A DNA stretch of 64,000 nucleotides from Lacrimispora xylanolytica (GTDB lineage Bacteria; Bacillota; Clostridia; Lachnospirales; Lachnospiraceae). Shown in pieces: positions 25,897 to 34,203 of this stretch. Below the pieces are notes generated by a model, which had not been told where the DNA came from, searched no databases, and was given only the letters and a program-made list of their open reading frames with translations. The position numbers and the translations under genes are program-made. Each line of letters starts with the position of its first letter. Position 1 is the first letter of the stretch. Location of the stretch: positions 2,031,001 to 2,095,000 of the forward strand of contig NZ_CP113524.1 in the NCBI RefSeq assembly GCF_026723765.1, in the 5' to 3' direction.

Positions 25897-27627
25897 ATGA
25901 AGGAACTCCTGAAGTATCTCAAAAAATATAAGCTGGAAAGTACTCTGGGGCCGTTGTTTAAGCTTCTGGAAGCAAGCTTTGAGCTCTTGGTGCCTTTGGT
26001 CATGGCAAAAGTCATTGATGTGGGCATAAAGACTCAGGATTCATCTTACATTCTGAAAATGGGAGGTCTTTTGGTACTGCTTGGTATCATTGGTCTTGTT
26101 TGCTCCATAACGGCCCAGTATTTTGCTGCAAAGGCAGCAGCAGGCTTTGGTACGGTATTAAGAAATGATTTATTTGCCCATATCAATAAGCTTTCTTATC
26201 GTGAAATTGATACCATTGGAACCGCTACTCTGATCACAAGAATGACCAGTGATGCCAATCAGATTCAATCAGGTATCAATATGTTTCTCCGATTATTCTT
26301 ACGATCGCCTTTTGTAGTATTTGGTGCCATGGTCATGGCATTTACTATTAATTTTCAGGCAGCCTTGATTTTTGTTATTACCATACCCATATTATCGGTG
26401 GTCATATTCGGGATTATGTATTTAAGTATGCCCCTCTATAAAAAAGTTCAAAAGCAGCTGGATCAGGTTCTTCTCACCGCAAGGGAAAATTTGCTGGGTG
26501 TCCGGGTCATCAGAGCTTTTAACCGGCAAAGGGACGAAATCAGCCGCTTTGATGAGGAAAACAGCCTGTTTGTGAAGTTTCAGGTCCATGTAGGAAAGAT
26601 ATCTGCTTTGATGAACCCGTTTACTTACGTGATCATTAATATAGCTATTATTATTCTTATACACGCAGGAGCTGGCAAAGTTGAGCAGGGCATCATAAGC
26701 CAGGGACAGGTAGTGGCTCTTGTCAATTACATGTCTCAGATTTTGGTAGAGCTTGTTAAGCTGGCAAATCTCATTATTACCATCTCAAAGGCACTTGCCT
26801 GTGCAAACCGTGTAACAGCCGTATTTAATAAGAAGCCCGGTATTGTGGAGACCGTTCATACAGATGTAATAGAAAAGCCAGAAGAAGCTATGGTTTCCTT
26901 TAATTCCATGAACTTTACCTATGAGGGAGCCAAAGCACCGGCACTCAATCATATTTCCTTCCAGGCAGGTAAGGGTGAGACCATTGGAATCATCGGAGGT
27001 ACTGGATCGGGAAAAACGACTTTAGTGAATCTCATTCCAAGATTTTATGATGTTTCGGAGGGAGAAGTGAAAATCAGCGGAACTGATGTGAGAGAGTATC
27101 CGCTGGGGCAGCTAAGAGAGCTGGTGGGTGTTGTTCCGCAGAAATCGGTCCTGTTTAAAGGCTCTATTCGTGAAAATATGCAGTGGGGCAAAAAAGATGC
27201 AACGGATGAAGAGATATATCGTGCCCTTACCATTGCCCAGGCAAGAGAATTTGTAGAAGAAAAGGGAGAAGGTCTGGATTTCATGATTCAGGCTGGAGGT
27301 AAAAATTTGTCAGGGGGCCAAAGACAAAGGCTTACCATTGCCAGAGCACTGGTTAAAAGTCCACAGATTCTAATAATGGATGACAGTGCATCAGCACTGG
27401 ACTTTGCTACGGATGCAAAGCTTAGGAAAGCAATAAAAGAGGGTACCAGGGATATGACGGTATTTATCGTATCGCAGCGTGCAGCAACCATAAAAAATGC
27501 GGATAAAATAGTAGTCCTTGACGATGGAGTTATGGCTGGTTTTGGATCCCATAAAGAACTACTTGATTCCTGCGATGTTTACCGTGAAATCTGCTTATCA
27601 CAGTTATCAGAAAAGGAGGCGCAGTAA
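25897..27627 (+). CDS. ABC exporter half-transporter with degenerate ATP site (heterodimer subunit 1)
   Basis: 576 aa, six-helix membrane domain then nucleotide-binding domain. Walker A GGTGSGKTTL, signature LSGGQRQRL. Walker B ends in Asp rather than the catalytic Glu (ILIMDDSASALD) and the switch His is Gln (IVSQRAATI). Both changes mark the degenerate-site subunit of heterodimeric type IV exporters such as TM287/288 and BmrCD. The partner, encoded 1 bp downstream, keeps the canonical residues. Predicted to export drugs or amphipathic compounds; likely controlled by the divergent LysR protein. Confidence 0.93.
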   Translation: MKELLKYLKKYKLESTLGPLFKLLEASFELLVPLVMAKVIDVGIKTQDSSYILKMGGLLVLLGIIGLVCSITAQYFAAKAAAGFGTVLRNDLFAHINKLSYREIDTIGTATLITRMTSDANQIQSGINMFLRLFLRSPFVVFGAMVMAFTINFQAALIFVITIPILSVVIFGIMYLSMPLYKKVQKQLDQVLLTARENLLGVRVIRAFNRQRDEISRFDEENSLFVKFQVHVGKISALMNPFTYVIINIAIIILIHAGAGKVEQGIISQGQVVALVNYMSQILVELVKLANLIITISKALACANRVTAVFNKKPGIVETVHTDVIEKPEEAMVSFNSMNFTYEGAKAPALNHISFQAGKGETIGIIGGTGSGKTTLVNLIPRFYDVSEGEVKISGTDVREYPLGQLRELVGVVPQKSVLFKGSIRENMQWGKKDATDEEIYRALTIAQAREFVEEKGEGLDFMIQAGGKNLSGGQRQRLTIARALVKSPQILIMDDSASALDFATDAKLRKAIKEGTRDMTVFIVSQRAATIKNADKIVVLDDGVMAGFGSHKELLDSCDVYREICLSQLSEKEAQ

Positions 27628-27628
27628 T

Positions 27629-29377
27629 ATGGGAATTAAAAAACATGGTTCTACCATAAAACGTGTGCTGGATTGCATCAGCCGGTATAAATGGGGCGTC
27701 ATAGCTTCTTTATTCTGTGCCCTGCTTACCGTATTATTGACTCTTTACATTCCGATTCTTATCGGTCGTGCCATCGACTGTATTGTTGGAGCTGGAGATG
27801 TAGATTTTCAAGGTATGTGGGTAATTCTTAAACAGATGGGAATTGTAATACTCTTAACCGCAATTGCCCAGTGGTTAATGAGCCATATCAATAACTGGAT
27901 CACTTACCGGGTTGTCAAAGACATTAGAACTCAGGCATTTAATAAGCTGGAGATACTACCTCTCAAATATATAGATTCCCATTCTCATGGGGATATTATC
28001 AGCAGAATTATTGCGGACATTGATCAGTTCTCAGATGGTCTGCTGATGGGATTTACCCAGCTATTTACCGGTGTCCTTACCATAATTGGAACGCTGATTT
28101 TTATGTTCTACATCAATCCTGTCATTGCTGCAGTTGTAGTTTTAGTCACTCCTGTATCCCTATTCGTGGCCAGCTTCATCGCCAAGAAAACATATCATCT
28201 GTTTCAAATGCAGTCAAGGACCAGGGGGGAGCTTACCTCTCTTGTTGAGGAGATGATGGGAAATCAAAAGGTAGTTCAGGCCTTTGGACATGAAAAAGAA
28301 GCCCAGGAGAAGTTTGAGAGCATTAATGAAGAACTTCGGGTATGGGGATTAAAAGCCACCTTTTTCTCGTCTATTACCAATCCATCCACTCGATTTGTAA
28401 ACAGTCTTGTTTATGCCTGCGTAGGAATATCCGGTGCATTTGCCGCCATTAACGGTCTTTTGACGGTTGGACAGCTGACCAGCTTTTTAAACTATGCCAA
28501 TCAGTACACAAAGCCATTCAATGAAATATCGGGAGTTATCACGGAGCTTCAGAATGCACTGGCATCTGCAGCCAGAGTATTTGAGCTGATTGATGAAAAA
28601 CCACAGGTGCCGGATGATCCGGAAGCAAAAGTTCTTATCAATGCAACTGGCGAGATACATCTTAATCACGTTGATTTCTCTTACAATCCTAAGGTTACTC
28701 TGATCCAGGATATGAATCTCCTGGTGAAACCAGGACAGAGAGTAGCCATTGTAGGACCTACCGGCTGTGGTAAAAGTACCGTTATTAATCTGCTCATGCG
28801 TTTTTACGATGTAGATTCCGGTTCCATTCAGGTGGATGGTACGGATATCAGACACCTGACCAGAGAAAGCCTGAGGTCAAACTACGGCATGGTACTTCAG
28901 GAAACCTGGCTGAAATCAGGAACTATTCGGGAAAATATTGCATATGGAAAACCGGATGCCTCTGATGAAGAGATTATACTGGCATCCAAGGAAGCTCATT
29001 CCCACAGTTTTATCGAGCGTATGCCCAATGGATATGATACTGTGATCTCTGAAGATGGTGGAAATTTATCTCAGGGACAAAAGCAGCTTTTATGCATTGC
29101 CAGGGTCATGCTGTGCCTTCCGCCTATGCTTATTCTTGATGAAGCGACCTCCTCCATTGATACAAGAACTGAGATAAAGATTCAGAAGGCATTTGCAAAA
29201 ATGATGGAGGGAAGAACCAGCTTTATCGTTGCCCACCGTTTATCTACCATCAGGGAAGCGGATGTGATTTTAGTCATGAAGGATGGTCATATCATTGAAC
29301 AGGGAACCCATGAAGACCTGCTATCTCAAAATGGTTTTTATGCCCAGCTTTACAACAGCCAATTCGCTGTGTCATAA
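27629..29377 (+). CDS. ABC exporter half-transporter, catalytic subunit (heterodimer subunit 2)
   Basis: 582 aa from the ATG at 27629 behind AAAAGGAGG; the longer frame starting at 27518 lies inside the previous gene. Fused membrane and ATPase domains. Walker A GPTGCGKSTV, Walker B with catalytic Glu (LILDEATSSIDT), switch His (VAHRLSTI). Its signature is LSQGQ instead of LSGGQ, which is the complementary degeneracy expected in a heterodimer where one composite ATP site is inactive. A terminator at 29402 ends the operon. Confidence 0.93.
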   Translation: MGIKKHGSTIKRVLDCISRYKWGVIASLFCALLTVLLTLYIPILIGRAIDCIVGAGDVDFQGMWVILKQMGIVILLTAIAQWLMSHINNWITYRVVKDIRTQAFNKLEILPLKYIDSHSHGDIISRIIADIDQFSDGLLMGFTQLFTGVLTIIGTLIFMFYINPVIAAVVVLVTPVSLFVASFIAKKTYHLFQMQSRTRGELTSLVEEMMGNQKVVQAFGHEKEAQEKFESINEELRVWGLKATFFSSITNPSTRFVNSLVYACVGISGAFAAINGLLTVGQLTSFLNYANQYTKPFNEISGVITELQNALASAARVFELIDEKPQVPDDPEAKVLINATGEIHLNHVDFSYNPKVTLIQDMNLLVKPGQRVAIVGPTGCGKSTVINLLMRFYDVDSGSIQVDGTDIRHLTRESLRSNYGMVLQETWLKSGTIRENIAYGKPDASDEEIILASKEAHSHSFIERMPNGYDTVISEDGGNLSQGQKQLLCIARVMLCLPPMLILDEATSSIDTRTEIKIQKAFAKMMEGRTSFIVAHRLSTIREADVILVMKDGHIIEQGTHEDLLSQNGFYAQLYNSQFAVS

Positions 29378-29401
29378 CAAAGAATAGGTAATAAAAAATG
29401 A

Positions 29402-29447
29402 AAAGATGCCAAAAAGCGGGTAATGATGTTGCTTTTTGGCGTCTTTT
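29402..29447 (+). terminator. Terminator of the ABC exporter operon
   Basis: AAAGATGCCAAAAAGC (29402-29417) pairs with GCTTTTTGGCGTCTTT (29431-29446), followed by T-rich sequence. Confidence 0.8.
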
Positions 29448-29521
29448 CTTATATTATTCTTATGAATAGGGAAATTTTTCCCGATAGATTAAATAAAATG
29501 TTTTTACAAAGGGGAAGAAAT

Positions 29522-30310
29522 ATGTTTGAAATTGCTATATGTGATGACAATGCGCAGGATCGTCAACGGTTATCTGAGAGGATTGATAAAAACATCCCGG
29601 AGGCGGAGAAGATTCGCATTCATGAATATGACAGTGGCCTGTTGCTTTTGGAGGCCATAAAAGGCATCCGGTTTTCCATCATATTCCTTGATGTTCAGAT
29701 GAAAGGAATCGATGGTGAGGAAACTGCAATCCGTATCAGAGAACTGGATAACAATGTAATCCTTGTCTTTTACACTGGTTTCGTAGAACCATCTCCACGG
29801 AGCTTTGAAGTACAGCCATATCGTTATATCATGAAAAATATGACTGAGAAGATTATGGATCGGTATATCAAGGACGCTCTGGACAAAATGATTGAATTTG
29901 GTCAGGCCCCTTTCCTTACGGCGAATATGAACAGGGAAAGGCTGTTTTTAAGAGCAGATGATATTGTGTACATTGAAAAATATAAGAAGAATACAAGAGT
30001 ACATATTTCTGAAAGTTCGTATCGTATCTATGGTATAAAACCCAATGAAAAGGGTGATACACCTGATATCCGTATTCCGGAGAAATTAGAAAAGATCTAT
30101 GAAAAATTAAAAGATCATGGTTTTGGTTATCCTCATGACAGTTATATCGTCAATTTGAAGTATTTGGTTTACTGTACCAGTAAAATTTTAAAGTTAAAAG
30201 ATATAGACAACACATTTCAGATAGCTAGAAGTAAAACTCAGGAATTCAATAAGCTGAAAGAAGACTTTATGCTATCAAAATACAGGGAAGGCGTATATAA
30301 TGGAGAATGA
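29522..30310 (+). CDS. AgrA-like LytTR response regulator
   Basis: 262 aa from the ATG at 29522 (AGGGGAAG box); the frame open from 29423 starts inside the preceding terminator. Residues 1-120 are a receiver with acidic pocket (ICDDN) and phospho-acceptor Asp in IIFLDVQMKG. Residues about 135-240 are a LytTR DNA-binding domain (LFLRADDIVYIEKYKKNTRV, then FGYPHDSYIVNLKYL). With the overlapping sensor kinase it forms a two-component pair. Its likely targets are the 22-bp-spaced direct repeats at 31626 and 32599. Confidence 0.92.
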   Translation: MFEIAICDDNAQDRQRLSERIDKNIPEAEKIRIHEYDSGLLLLEAIKGIRFSIIFLDVQMKGIDGEETAIRIRELDNNVILVFYTGFVEPSPRSFEVQPYRYIMKNMTEKIMDRYIKDALDKMIEFGQAPFLTANMNRERLFLRADDIVYIEKYKKNTRVHISESSYRIYGIKPNEKGDTPDIRIPEKLEKIYEKLKDHGFGYPHDSYIVNLKYLVYCTSKILKLKDIDNTFQIARSKTQEFNKLKEDFMLSKYREGVYNGE

Positions 30311-31616
30311 TTTGTTTTCAGCTAGCAGACTGTTTTTCTGTGCGGCTGATATTTATATGTTATATCGCTTTTTTAGTACTATGTTTAAAAAGAAGCGGAC
30401 TTCAAAAGTTACAATTGTTTTGACTATAACTTTTACTATATTGATGTTTCTGGAAAATAGCCTTGGTCTTAGCTGGTTAAATTTAATGACAGTACCCATA
30501 ATCTATTACGTTTATGTAATACTTATGTTTAGGGTATCTTTAACGAATGCAGTAGCATATACGATTATATTTTATGCCATTTTTGCTTGCGGAAAAGAAG
30601 TGTCCTTTGAAATATTATATCGTTTATTAACGAACATTCTACCTTTTTATGTGCCGCCTTGGTTTACTTCTGGAGGTATCTATTTTCTTTTAGTGGAATA
30701 TTTCGTTGGTTTTATGTTTCTGGTTTATATAGAAAAGTATACAAGAAAACTTGAAATAAGTGATAATGATAGTTTTGCTTGGTATTTACTTATTGTTCCA
30801 ATATTTTCATTGATTATATCAGTGAACTTTATATATTTAGATTTTCCTAAAGAGCGGTACATGCAAATATTTATGTGTGTTGGTGCGTTCCTTTTATTCT
30901 TTACAAATGCTGCAATTTATATTGTTCTTGAAAAGTACAAAGATGTGTTAAATAAAGTTAAAATAGCTGAATTGTCCTTAGTTAAACAAGATATGGAGAA
31001 TGAGCACTTTCAGAAAATCTTAAAGATTAATGAACGATATCAATGTTATATGCACGACATTAATTCATATTTTAACAGTTTTAGATTGCTTGCTTTAAAT
31101 GGAGATAACGAAAAGATAATTAACATTATTGATGAGTTAAAGGGAAACATTAAAAAAGAAACTGAAATAGTAATATATAATGGGAACCCAGTATTAAATG
31201 CTATATTATCTGAAAGAGTAATTAAAGCAAAAGAGGTTAGTGTTGAGTTATCAATTTTTGTGGAGAAATTTCTTAAAATAGATTTTATTTCAGATGCAGA
31301 TTTAATATCTATGATGGGTAACCTGATTGATAATGCGATCGAAGCTGCTGAAAAGTGTAATAAAGGAAATCGTTTAGTAGATGTAAAGCTATTCATGGGT
31401 ACCAATTATTTTCTTGTTCTACATATAGAAAATAGTTATTCCATAATGGCTTTAAAAGAAGGGAATCGACTACTATCCACAAAATCAGATCCAAAGCATC
31501 ATGGATTAGGAATTGGTATAGTTAATTCGCTTGCAGAAAAATATGGAGGCTCTTTGAACCTGGAAGAAAGAGAAAATAAGTTTATAACAACACTTACTAT
31601 ATCATGCTTTAGTTAG
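30300..31616 (+). CDS. AgrC-like GHKL sensor histidine kinase
   Basis: 438 aa, overlaps the regulator gene by 11 nt. The N-terminal 215 residues form about six membrane helices with no large extracellular domain, as in peptide-pheromone receptors. The cytoplasmic part has the phospho-His in YMHDINSYFNSF (about residue 250), the N box NLIDNAIEAAEKC and the G box GLGIGIVNSLAEKYGG of the GHKL/HPK10 class. The neighbouring AgrD and AgrB genes make it the presumed autoinducer receptor. Base composition drops (more AT-rich) from the membrane region onward compared with the flanking genes. Confidence 0.92.
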   Translation: MENDLFSASRLFFCAADIYMLYRFFSTMFKKKRTSKVTIVLTITFTILMFLENSLGLSWLNLMTVPIIYYVYVILMFRVSLTNAVAYTIIFYAIFACGKEVSFEILYRLLTNILPFYVPPWFTSGGIYFLLVEYFVGFMFLVYIEKYTRKLEISDNDSFAWYLLIVPIFSLIISVNFIYLDFPKERYMQIFMCVGAFLLFFTNAAIYIVLEKYKDVLNKVKIAELSLVKQDMENEHFQKILKINERYQCYMHDINSYFNSFRLLALNGDNEKIINIIDELKGNIKKETEIVIYNGNPVLNAILSERVIKAKEVSVELSIFVEKFLKIDFISDADLISMMGNLIDNAIEAAEKCNKGNRLVDVKLFMGTNYFLVLHIENSYSIMALKEGNRLLSTKSDPKHHGLGIGIVNSLAEKYGGSLNLEERENKFITTLTISCFS

Positions 31617-31625
31617 TATTTAGCA

Positions 31626-31655
31626 AATTTTGGAATCTAACATGTATAATTTTGG
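31626..31655 (+). promoter_or_regulatory. LytTR-type direct repeat in the agrD promoter
   Basis: AATTTTGG (31626-31633) and AATTTTGG (31648-31655), start-to-start 22 bp (two helical turns), as expected for a LytTR dimer site. A -10-like TATATT (31685-31690) lies 30 bp downstream. The surrounding 36 bp are closely matched at 32597-32632. Confidence 0.75.
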
Positions 31656-31718
31656 CACATCACTTGAAATTAATACTTTCATAGTATATTATCAAAGAAA
31701 AAAAGGAGTGTTTGTGTT

Positions 31719-31880
31719 ATGAAAAAGCTGATGAATAATGTAAGAGGAAAGTTTGCCCCAGTTAAAGTTATGAATTATTTTGCATTTGCTGTAGCTTTAT
31801 ATTCATTTAATGTTACTTGTATGTTTGCTCACCATCAGCCTAAAGTACCAGATGAAGCAAAAATGTTTAGGAAATTCTAA
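31719..31880 (+). CDS. agrD: AgrD-like cyclic lactone autoinducer propeptide
   Basis: 53 aa, too short for a routine ORF list. ATG at 31719 with AAGGAG about 12 bases upstream; the stop overlaps the agrB start (TAATG). N-terminal amphipathic/hydrophobic leader (MKKLMNNVRGKFAPVKVMNY then FAFAVALYSF), a single Cys34 in NVTCMFAHH, and a charged tail QPKVPDEAKMFRKF. This is the layout of AgrD-type peptides, in which the Cys forms a (thio)lactone with a residue four positions on and the tail is removed by AgrB. The exact ring (Cys-Met-Phe-Ala-His is one option) is inference. Confidence 0.88.
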   Translation: MKKLMNNVRGKFAPVKVMNYFAFAVALYSFNVTCMFAHHQPKVPDEAKMFRKF

Positions 31881-32461
31881 TGATTAAGAGAATGTCAGAA
31901 AGTATCGTTAGTTGGCAGGTTAGTAGAAGTATTTTAACCAATGAACAGAGTTCTTTATATCAGTATGCTTATGAAGTAATGCTGAATCTGTCAGTCAATA
32001 TAATGATAGCTATTTTGGTTGCCGTTGCATTCAAGGTACCTATGCAGGTAGCTGTATTTCTTATCAGTTATATTCCATTAAGGTCATATTGCGGCGGTTA
32101 TCATGCCAGGACAAATGGGGTATGTACTATCGTTTCTACTATTTTAATCTTACTTGTCTGTTTTGTTGAAAAAGGGTTGACTGGGGAGTTGGCCGCGATA
32201 ATAGTACCAATGTGTTTTGTGGTTTCAGGATTATTAATATACAAATATGCTCCTGTCCCCGATATAAATAAGCCTTTGGACGAAGTTGAAATAGTATATT
32301 ATCGAAAAAAAAGCAGATTAGTATGGTTAATTGAAGCTGTTATCGGAGCAGCATTTTGGTATTTTGGATTAAGAGCTGGCGTTGTGATTGCTATCAGTCA
32401 TGTCATCTTGTCTCTTATGTTGGTTTATGGGGTGTTTAAAAATAAAAAAGCTTGTGATTGA
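31880..32461 (+). CDS. agrB: AgrB-like autoinducer processing protease
   Basis: 193 aa, five to six membrane helices. The catalytic pair is visible as His...Cys with six residues between, in RSYCGGYHARTNGVCTIV (His about 75, Cys about 82), the spacing of staphylococcal AgrB His77/Cys84. The PLRSYCGGYHA motif is the AgrB family signature. It cuts the AgrD C-terminal tail and helps cyclise and export the peptide. It is translationally coupled to agrD (TAATG). The operon is closed by the terminator at 32485. Confidence 0.93.
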   Translation: MIKRMSESIVSWQVSRSILTNEQSSLYQYAYEVMLNLSVNIMIAILVAVAFKVPMQVAVFLISYIPLRSYCGGYHARTNGVCTIVSTILILLVCFVEKGLTGELAAIIVPMCFVVSGLLIYKYAPVPDINKPLDEVEIVYYRKKSRLVWLIEAVIGAAFWYFGLRAGVVIAISHVILSLMLVYGVFKNKKACD

Positions 32462-32484
32462 TGTGTATCATGTATTAAAAATGG

Positions 32485-32520
32485 ACAACCTCCAGGGCAT
32501 ATGCTCTGGAGGTTGTTTGT
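32485..32520 (+). terminator. Terminator of the agr operon
   Basis: ACAACCTCCAG (32485-32495) pairs with CTGGAGGTTGT (32506-32516) with inner GGCATATGCT, then TTGT. Confidence 0.75.
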
Positions 32521-32598
32521 TGTATTGCCGTGTGAATAAGCCAAAACCCCCTATTCTCTTGATTTCCTATATAGTAAGTGTGTTTTAAAAGCCATGCA

Positions 32599-32628
32599 AA
32601 TTTCGGAACTGAAAGCGTATAATTTTGG
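32599..32628 (+). promoter_or_regulatory. Second LytTR-type direct repeat, in front of the small-protein operon
   Basis: AATTTCGG (32599-32606) and AATTTTGG (32621-32628), again 22 bp apart. The flanks match the agrD promoter: GCAAATTT.GGAA at the left and GTATAATTTTGGCAC at the right. A -10-like TAGAAT (32659-32664) lies 31 bp downstream, the same geometry as at agrD. Confidence 0.75.
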
Positions 32629-32713
32629 CACTAGTGTTGAAAAAAAAATCTCCAGATGTAGAATGTAATTATGTATGAGAAAGAGAGCGGGGGAATGAAA
32701 GGATGACTAGAAG

Positions 32714-33184
32714 GTGAGCACAAAAAGGGTAAACGAAAGCTATTATCAATATAGAGCTAGCTGTTATGTTCGAAGAGATGATGGAACAGAAAAAATAAAA
32801 CGGTATCAGCTGGATACAGATATTCACTATGGGGATCTTTATTTTTGGAATCGATATTATTATATACGAAAAAGTCAGAACATGTTATACAGCCTGGCTG
32901 CACAGGATACCAGGAACGTGAAGTGCAAGATTTTACAGGAAAATCTGGTTCTCATACCCCGGTTTACCTATAATACGGACCAAAAGAAAAATAAATCAGG
33001 TAACATGGTAAAAAAACTATTGCTGAATATAGAAATGCTTATTCTACTTTTTCTTAATACGATTAAATCTTCCGTTGCTGCAGAAGAACATGGTATTTGT
33101 GCAAAAAGATCAGAATTAGATATCTTCTCAGAAACCAGAAGTGAGACGGAGACAAAGAAGAAGCTGCTGAAGGAAGAGGGATAG
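32714..33184 (+). CDS. Hypothetical protein, first gene of the putative AgrA-controlled operon
   Basis: 156 aa with a GTG start at 32714 (AAAGGA about 10 bases upstream). The N-terminal 90 residues are rich in Tyr and basic residues (NESYYQYRASCYVRRDDG; YYYIRKSQN). There is one hydrophobic stretch near residues 100-114 (LLLNIEMLILLFLN) and a charged C-terminal tail. I recognise no family. The tail-anchored layout could place it at the membrane. Its promoter copies the agrD control region, so it is probably expressed in response to the peptide signal. Confidence 0.65.
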   Translation: MSTKRVNESYYQYRASCYVRRDDGTEKIKRYQLDTDIHYGDLYFWNRYYYIRKSQNMLYSLAAQDTRNVKCKILQENLVLIPRFTYNTDQKKNKSGNMVKKLLLNIEMLILLFLNTIKSSVAAEEHGICAKRSELDIFSETRSETETKKKLLKEEG

Positions 33185-33206
33185 AATCTTTACGGAGGAT
33201 AAAAAT

Positions 33207-33797
33207 ATGTTAGATGATGAAAAGGTACTGGCTGACAGGCATCTTGAATGGATCAACCGCTTTACCAGTATTGAAACAGGGATCTATGTGAACGGTGAGC
33301 TGATTCAGTTTCAGGAGACCATGTTATTTAATAATGAGCTGGGAGTTTCTATTCCCAGTGCATTCCGGGATATGACACCGGAGATGGCCAAAAAAAAGTA
33401 CTTTTCAGAACAGCGGCCTGAAGTTATTAAGACTAATGAAGATGGATCCGTTAATCTTTGCTTTAACATGATAGATAAAAGTGTAAAGGAAGATCAGCTG
33501 GAAGCTGTTATACATGAATTTTATCGGGTTTTAAAACGGTTCCAGCCAATGAGTGTATGTCTGGATACCGGCTCAGAACCAAAAGAAGAGACGCCCAGCG
33601 CATGGATGGAATTTATAAGCAGCGCTCTTAATGAAAACATCTATAATGTTCTTACCGTATACCCGGCTGGGGAGAGATTACTTATGATTATGTTTAACTG
33701 CCCCTTTGAAAAACGGAACTCATGGTCCAATTGCTTATCGCTTATTCGGAAAAGCGTAGTGCTTTATGGAGACAAGAAGAAAATGGAAATCGGTTAG
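33207..33797 (+). CDS. Hypothetical protein, 196 aa
   Basis: 196 aa, soluble, acidic, begins MLDDEKVLADRHLEWINRFT. It contains a predicted beta-rich centre (GIYVNGELIQFQETMLFNNE; SIPSAFRDMTPEMAKKKYF) and a second alternating region with two Cys (SVCLD, IMFNCPF). I recognise no named family. It sits 22 bp after the previous gene with its own GGAGG and is the largest member of the putative AgrA-controlled operon. A secreted-factor assembly or immunity role is a guess only. Confidence 0.7.
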   Translation: MLDDEKVLADRHLEWINRFTSIETGIYVNGELIQFQETMLFNNELGVSIPSAFRDMTPEMAKKKYFSEQRPEVIKTNEDGSVNLCFNMIDKSVKEDQLEAVIHEFYRVLKRFQPMSVCLDTGSEPKEETPSAWMEFISSALNENIYNVLTVYPAGERLLMIMFNCPFEKRNSWSNCLSLIRKSVVLYGDKKKMEIG

Positions 33798-33841
33798 CCT
33801 ATAATAGGAGACTTATTTTTATGCTATACACAGGAGGCTGT

Positions 33842-34036
33842 ATGGATAGAAAAATAGAAAAAAAGCAAAACTTTCAGGATTTATACGGTTACTTTTGCGG
33901 GATGCTTTCCAGAGGTGACACGGATGAATTATATGGGCGTATACTGGGAGCAGTACCTGACTTGGGCTGTGTAACCGGGAGCATCAACCTGTTGAAGCCG
34001 TCGGGCACCAATACGTCAGATCGGACGTTTGTCTGA
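33842..34036 (+). CDS. Small hypothetical protein, 64 aa
   Basis: 64 aa from the ATG at 33842, which follows AGGAGG by 5 bases; an in-frame ATG at 33821 with its own weaker AGGAG is an alternative. It starts MDRKIEKKQNFQDLYGYFCG, then an acidic helix and a Gly/Ser/Thr-rich tail. No family recognised. The tail beyond residue 40 looks unlike the rest, and the +1 and +2 frames are also open for short stretches, so a recent frameshift cannot be excluded. Third gene of the putative AgrA-controlled operon. Confidence 0.5.
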   Translation: MDRKIEKKQNFQDLYGYFCGMLSRGDTDELYGRILGAVPDLGCVTGSINLLKPSGTNTSDRTFV

Positions 34037-34079
34037 ACTAACAAAAAAGAAGATTGACAGAAAGAATAAGAGGTGTATT

Positions 34080-34199
34080 ATGGGTTTACTTGATATTTTA
34101 CTGGGAAATGCACTGGTCTTAGTTAGCCTTATTTTGGGAGCACGGATTTATACAAATGAAAAACCCCTGCATGAGCAGGGGAGTTCGGTTACCAAATAA
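34080..34199 (+). CDS. Small membrane peptide, 39 aa
   Basis: 39 aa, MGLLDILLGNALVLVSLILG followed by a basic/polar tail. One transmembrane helix (about residues 3-21). AAGAGGTG stands six bases before the ATG. Size and shape resemble small membrane-active or regulatory peptides (toxin-like, pheromone-like or transporter-modulating), but no homologue is recognised. Last gene of the operon behind the second LytTR site. Its final codons contain the hairpin that terminates the opposite-strand gene. Confidence 0.55.
   Translation: MGLLDILLGNALVLVSLILGARIYTNEKPLHEQGSSVTK
34159..34181 (-). terminator. Terminator of the XRE regulator gene
   Basis: CCCCTGC (34164-34170), ATGA loop, GCAGGGG (34175-34181); the T-run is on the minus strand (34163-34159). 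It lies inside the 39-aa coding region on the plus strand. Confidence 0.7.
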
Positions 34200-34203
34200 G
34201 TAT

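Noticed and set aside
33722-33841. Extended N-terminus of the 64-aa protein starting at 33722
   Set aside because: It lies inside the 196-aa coding region without RBS; AGGAGG before 33842 gives a better start.
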